Part shown: piece by piece, positions 61,201 through 64,000 of the stretch | Numbering within the stretch: position 1 is the first letter of the stretch | How the letters are laid out: every line of letters starts with the position of its first letter | Origin: Sandaracinus amylolyticus | GTDB taxonomy: Bacteria; Myxococcota_A; Polyangia; Polyangiales; Sandaracinaceae | NCBI RefSeq assembly: GCF_000737325.1 | Contig: NZ_CP011125.1 | Location: forward strand, 8,308,001 to 8,372,000 | Reading direction: 5' to 3' | Length of the DNA stretch: 64,000 nt | Notes under the pieces: generated by a model | What the model saw: the letters and a program-made list of their open reading frames with translations, nothing else | Databases searched by the model: none | Told to the model about the DNA's origin: nothing | Made by a program: the position numbers and the translations under genes

Positions 61201-62127
61201 CCGCAGCCCGCCGCCCTCCGCGGGGCGCGCGAAGCTGCGCAGCGCGGGCATCGGCTGCGTCGGGCCCGCGTCGCCGACGTGCGGGAGCGCGGTCATCGGC
61301 GGCGGAGGCATGCTCGCGCGCGGCGGCGGCGGCGCGGAGCGCCCGACCCGCGCCGGCACCGTCGCCTGGGCAGGCACCGTCGCCTGGGCAGGCACCGCAC
61401 CCTGGGCAGGCACCGCGCCCTGCGGCGACACGCTGCGCTGGGCGACCGGCGCGGCGGGCTGCGCTGCACGCGGCGCCACCGGCGCGCGCGGCACGGACAT
61501 CGCGCCCATGCCCATCATCGTCGGCTTGCGCGCCGGACGCGCCGCGGGCGCCTTGGGCTCCGCCGGCTTCGCCGCGGCCCTCGCCGCTGCCGCGGCCTCC
61601 TCGGCGAGCGACGGATCGACCTGCACCGAGGGCTCGCTCGGCGCGGTGCGCACCCGCGGCGACGCCGGCGCGGGCGTCGTGTCGTCGAAGTGCGGCGGCA
61701 GCTCCTGCTCGACCGTCTTCGGCCCGTCCTCGCCGAACCAGCGCTCGATCGTGTGCGAGAGCGGGCTCTCCTCGTCGACCGCCTCGCGCAGCAGGTCGCG
61801 CGCGATCGCGTCGTTCGGCGCGAGCTCGACCGCGCGGCGGAGCGACTCCTTCGCCTTCGCCGTCTGCCCGGCGCGCAGGTACGCCTCGCCGAGGATCCGA
61901 TGCAGCTCCGCGACGTTCGGATGCTTGCGCGCGAGCGCCATCATCTCGACGCGCACCTGCTCGTATCGCCCCGTGACGAGCAGCGCCTGACCGAGCAGCA
62001 GGCGCACCTCGACGAGGTCCGGGCGCGTGAGCAGCGCCCTGCGACTGACGCGGATCGCCTCGTCGTAATTGCGCTCGGCGATGAGCCGCTTGGCGCGTGC
62101 GGTCTGCTCCTCGGGGCCTTCGGCCAT
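58222..62127 (-). CDS. very long tetratricopeptide-repeat protein with TM segment
   Basis: 1301 residues. N-terminal TPRs (AKRLIAERNYDEAIRVSRRALLTRPDLVEVRLLLGQALLVTGRYE), then a long Pro/Ala-rich region with VPAQGAVPAQATVPA and SHAPVASHAPVAS repeats (residues ~230-480), a single TM helix (ARMVVLVVLGLLVVGLAGIGVRTYL) near 530, then ~750 residues of TPRs (LARALVGSATLAIDDARFDEASASIEQATRAGAAPLD). Such proteins scaffold assemblies; the PP2C-like neighbour may be a partner. DNA repeats inside the Pro/Ala region could cause slippage. Confidence 0.9.
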   Translation of the reverse strand: MAEGPEEQTARAKRLIAERNYDEAIRVSRRALLTRPDLVEVRLLLGQALLVTGRYEQVRVEMMALARKHPNVAELHRILGEAYLRAGQTAKAKESLRRAVELAPNDAIARDLLREAVDEESPLSHTIERWFGEDGPKTVEQELPPHFDDTTPAPASPRVRTAPSEPSVQVDPSLAEEAAAAARAAAKPAEPKAPAARPARKPTMMGMGAMSVPRAPVAPRAAQPAAPVAQRSVSPQGAVPAQGAVPAQATVPAQATVPARVGRSAPPPPRASMPPPPMTALPHVGDAGPTQPMPALRSFARPAEGGGLRDAETVAHGRARRAIDDDPPTDEIALEEELRVPGARSDRDHDEPDEEDEDDAPTLLGRRPDSLAPPPASRPPGSHAPVASHAPVASHAPVASRPPVGAHAPVASPAAPRSVPPPAAPPRAAPPPSAPPPARPSRPPEMLRPALRSAPPPAIVPPPEELTSSETLVRDAGVARPFLGGRPPLDGAQPEPPTDPRRVDPAPIRTPQIPIDVRAQVTTESTRRRPASIARMVVLVVLGLLVVGLAGIGVRTYLRRGGDAAIRTAAAQASSDGRRTSVERAIATIDVEGADEPWRIALRARLLATLTLEHAQDRATEVEVELSRLEREGAALPDARIARSLLLVAQGRGPDALGVLSGLPASGEELAEAFRARAWAAASAGRVPEAEESARQALTVRPGASRHAAMHAVLRFAAGDASSALSVLDSVPNGATSPAVRVARARVLLESGGDPVRAAAEADAVLTELAPSATPVELGWAHLVRARLAARRGAQAEARASALEAASRTPAFDEGYGLSVVETLLEAEAPNDAREALARLPSSPVDPTRRAMLVAEVALASNDLAGAETALMSAGAGAHAELLRARVAEARGELDTARQLYDRAAGDPREALEARTRSGAVLLRMSRPREARAQLDHALRLAPADVRAVALFVRAALATGDAAAAETAIQAALAHRPDAIELVAARGSVLLALGRVDEALAALQRACEVRPEDAELRAELGEAGLRAGRRDVAAAAFQEALRLSPGLARALVGSATLAIDDARFDEASASIEQATRAGAAPLDLARLRAELAVARGLGHGAIAAIEPVVEENRRDGPLLAALGHLHAQAEDDREARDLYTRAVRADDDNYEALLGRAGVEMRRGDLGGSARSIDRAERAGRQRGASTSFFARVSVARARLRYEVGDLDEARRLAQQAITADPKCSEGHLLLANVAIERNEDPIPHFRSAIAGTRVAPEAVGRLAIRLERGDEACTLARRYVDASPRGYDRDEVDGVLRRCR

Positions 62128-62235
62128 CTGGCGCGCGAGATCGTAGTCGATTCATGGGGGGGATCGCAGCGACAAAGACGCGTGCTCGTGGATCGCGCGT
62201 TGCTGGAGCCCGGGAAACACGCGGAGAATGGCAGG

Positions 62236-63162
62236 ATGCGGCACACGGGGATGGGGGCGGCGCTCGGAGCGGCGCTGGTGATGGGCGGCTGTTTCGGCGC
62301 GCACGGGCGCGGCGACGACGCGGACGCGGGGCCGCTCGGTGACGGCGGGCTGGTCGGCGACTGCGCGGCGGCATCGGCGGCGCCCGAGGGCGCGCCCTGC
62401 GTCGACGGGCTGCACTGCGACGACTTCGGCAGCTGCGGGCCGAGCACGACGATCCGGTGCGTCGACGGGCGGCTCCGCCGCATGTCGCGCATCTGCTCTC
62501 CGCCCCCGCGCGCGCGTGACTGCGACGAGTACGCGCGCTTCGCCGGCGGCCCGGTGCTCTGCGACGCGGCCGAGTTCGTCGGGTGCACGCGCGACGAGGG
62601 CGACTGCTGCTTCACCCGGATCGACTGCGAGGGCGGCATGGTCGTCGAGACGCGGCTCTGCGGCGACTGCGAGGGCGAGTGCCCGGGCTACACCCCGCCG
62701 CCGCCCGAGCACCCGATCTGCACGTCGAGCGTCGCGTGCGAGGGCTTCCCCTGCGTGCCGCCGGGCACGCCGCGCGCGTGCGGGATCTGCCGGCCCGCCG
62801 AGCACCAGTGCGAGGTCGACGGCGACTGCGGGCCCGGCTCGTTCTGCGTGGAGCGCGCCGCGTCGTGCCTGTGCGACGGAGCGACCCAGCGCGTCTGCGA
62901 GATCGACTGCCGCACCGCGGAGAGCGATCCCTGCGCGGCCGGCGAGCGCTGCGGGAGCGACGGGCGGTGCCGCGTGCTCTCGTGCGAGGGCGAGTGGACC
63001 TGCGGCGTGAACCAGCGCTGCACGCCGGGCGCCGACGCGCCGACCGACGCGCACGGATGCAGCCGCGTCGCCTGCGACACCGCGCTCGACTGCGACTGCG
63101 GCGCGTGCATCGACGGGCTCTGCTACGACGGCCCCGGCACCTGCGAGCCGCCGGTGCCCTGA
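62236..63162 (+). CDS. Cys-rich lipoprotein
   Basis: 308 residues. Lipobox LVMGGCFG, then about forty Cys in short spacings (CVDGLHCDDFGSCG, DCDEYARF, DCCFTRIDC, CGICRPAEHQCEVDGDCGPGSFC). The pattern resembles the disulfide-rich 'EGF/MopE-like' surface proteins of myxobacteria. An exported structural or binding protein; no enzyme motif. Divergent from the TPR gene. Confidence 0.85.
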   Translation: MRHTGMGAALGAALVMGGCFGAHGRGDDADAGPLGDGGLVGDCAAASAAPEGAPCVDGLHCDDFGSCGPSTTIRCVDGRLRRMSRICSPPPRARDCDEYARFAGGPVLCDAAEFVGCTRDEGDCCFTRIDCEGGMVVETRLCGDCEGECPGYTPPPPEHPICTSSVACEGFPCVPPGTPRACGICRPAEHQCEVDGDCGPGSFCVERAASCLCDGATQRVCEIDCRTAESDPCAAGERCGSDGRCRVLSCEGEWTCGVNQRCTPGADAPTDAHGCSRVACDTALDCDCGACIDGLCYDGPGTCEPPVP

Positions 63163-63166
63163 CCCG

Positions 63167-63564
63167 TCAGTCGACGCGCGCTTCTTCGCGCGCGCGCCGG
63201 GGATCGTAGAGCTGCGGCATCCGCCACCGGATGCCGCAGCTGACCGACCAGCCCTCGTCGGTGCTCGGGAACGTCGTGCCGAAGGTCGCGTCGATCTCGC
63301 GTCGTCCGAGAGGATCGAGCGCGGCCCGAGCTGCGCCCACGTCTCGAGCTCGACGTAGCCGCCGCCCACCACACGCGGGTCGTCGGTCAGGTACGGGCGC
63401 TGGGGGTCGGCGCGTGAAGGGAGCAAGAGCGCGCAGAGCGCGACCGCTGGAACGAGAGAGCGGGTCGTAGCGCTCCGGCGCGCCCGTCGGTCGGGCGGCC
63501 GATGGGTATCGAGGACGTCACCGAACACCCTCGATCGCGGACGCTCCGGCCGCTCCGGGGACAT
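63167..63564 (-). pseudogene. decayed exported beta-rich protein
   Basis: The 5' part reads as a signal followed by RPYLTDDPRVVGGGYVELETWAQLGPRSIL, a recognisable start of a myxobacterial outer-membrane protein. The 3' part, in another frame, ends EIDATFGTTFPSTDEGWSVSCGIRWRMPQ then LYDPRRAREEARVD and a TGA at 63167. The middle is missing, so an internal deletion with a frameshift is the best explanation. Confidence 0.6.
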
Positions 63565-63577
63565 CCGAGCGCGTGTG

Positions 63578-63826
63578 GAGCCGGCCCGACCCCCTCTCCC
63601 GCATGTGCGGATCGCGGGTAGAGCCGGCCCGACCCCCTCTCCCGCATGTGCGGATCGCGGGTAGAGCCGGCCCGACCCCCTCTCCTGCATGTGAGGATCG
63701 CGGGTAGAGCCGGCCCGACCCCCACTCCCGCATGTGCGGATCGCGGGTAGAGCCGGCCCGACCCCCGCTCCCGCATGTGAGGATCGCGGGTAGCGCCGGC
63801 CCGACCCCCGCTCGCGCATCTGCGGA
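63578..63826. repeat. 43-bp tandem repeat array, about six copies
   Basis: Unit GAGCCGGCCCGACCCC... ending GGATCGCGGGTA; copies begin at 63578, 63621, 63664, 63707, 63750 and 63793, with a few substitutions (CTCTC/CACTC/CGCTC; GTGCGG/GTGAGG). No spacers, so not a CRISPR array, and 43 is not a multiple of three, so not a protein repeat. A minisatellite-type intergenic array. Confidence 0.9.
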
Positions 63827-63843
63827 GCGCTCGTGCGAGACGC

Positions 63844-64000
63844 TCAGACGTGCTGGTACACGACGCGAATCGGCATCCCCAGCGCGCGCTCGACCTGCAC
63901 GACGACGCGAGGCGCGCCGGCCGCACACGCGCGAGCCCGGGCACCGACGCCAGCACGCGACGGGCGTGCTCGAGCGCCGCCTCGTCGCACGTCGCCGACA
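63844..64000 (-). CDS. partial gene at the window edge, possible frameshift
   Basis: Minus-strand frame ending at TGA 63844-63846 reads PRVVVQVERALGMPIRVVYQHV, while the upstream part reads sensibly only in another frame (CDEAALEHARRVLASVPGLARV). A single-base shift near 63910 would join them. Too little is present to name the product. Confidence 0.35.
   Translation of the reverse strand, partial: VGDVRRGGARARPSRAGVGARARACAAGAPRVVVQVERALGMPIRVVYQHV

Noticed and set aside
58393-63162. 1589-codon plus-strand frame
   Set aside because: Most of it is the antisense of the TPR gene; only the last 308 codons, from 62236, form a real lipoprotein gene.
63578-63826. CRISPR array
   Set aside because: Units abut with no unique spacers and vary by point changes; no cas genes nearby.

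Overview
The window is very GC-rich DNA with strong G/C preference at third codon positions, frequent GTG/TTG starts and many overlapping stop/start codons. It carries many outer-membrane-type lipoproteins, an FHA/sigma-54 enhancer protein, a eukaryotic-like Ser/Thr kinase, TROVE/Ro60, and Asp/Gly/Ser-rich linkers after lipoboxes. Together these point to a myxobacterium, most likely Polyangiales (Sandaracinus-like). The assignment rests on gene content and style, not on a marker gene.

Region 1 (1-15280) is an integrated genomic island. From the left edge it holds a type I restriction-modification operon on the minus strand (partial hsdR, hsdS, hsdM, and a decayed second N6-methylase upstream). 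Next is a minus-strand operon of a 116-aa protein, a ParB-like protein, a second 116-aa protein, a phage GP88-like protein and a Cys-rich protein. A 0.8-kb intergenic region full of palindromes follows. Then come a DUF429 protein, a PD-(D/E)XK-like protein facing an unknown partner, and the integration module (HTH excisionase-like protein, small protein, tyrosine recombinase). The integrase abuts the 3' end of a tRNA-Glu-like gene, and its frame has no stop codon on the island side.

Region 2 (15280-19551) is the most unusual part. On the minus strand there are eight tRNA-like genes (Phe, Arg, Leu-GAG, Leu-CAG, Asp, Trp, Gly, Glu anticodons) plus one extra cloverleaf-like RNA. They are interleaved with an HNH endonuclease gene and a TROVE/vWA (Ro60/Rsr) gene. 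Three of the tRNA-likes lack the D-loop GG and also carry a TGC rather than TTC T-loop start, so two normally interacting sites have changed together. Every anticodon would read a G/C-ending codon. A pair of 49-nt structured repeats and several strong hairpins lie inside. I interpret this as a tRNA array coupled to an RNA quality-control or RNA-cleavage module; that function is inferred.

Region 3 (19661-39162) is core-like: truncated globin, MerR/TipAS regulator, an SDR-alpha/beta-hydrolase fusion with a divergent LysR regulator, a dynamin-like GTPase with an M48 protease, two paralogous zinc-ribbon membrane proteins, a KAS III-like enzyme, an expansin-like lipoprotein, a methyltransferase with a beta-barrel-like protein, an FHA-transglutaminase fusion, an SCP2 protein, an M19 dipeptidase with a divergent TrmB regulator, an inositol monophosphatase and Mpl.

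Region 4 (39460-64000) holds c-type cytochrome-like lipoproteins, a cyclic-nucleotide-binding protein, an AmpG-like permease, an L,D-transpeptidase with two paralogous lipoproteins, an epimerase, a sigma-54 FHA activator overlapping rpe, a Ser/Thr kinase, a peroxiredoxin, a Uma2 nuclease, a PP2C-like protein overlapping a 1301-aa TPR protein and a Cys-rich lipoprotein. It ends with a decayed gene and a 43-bp tandem repeat array.
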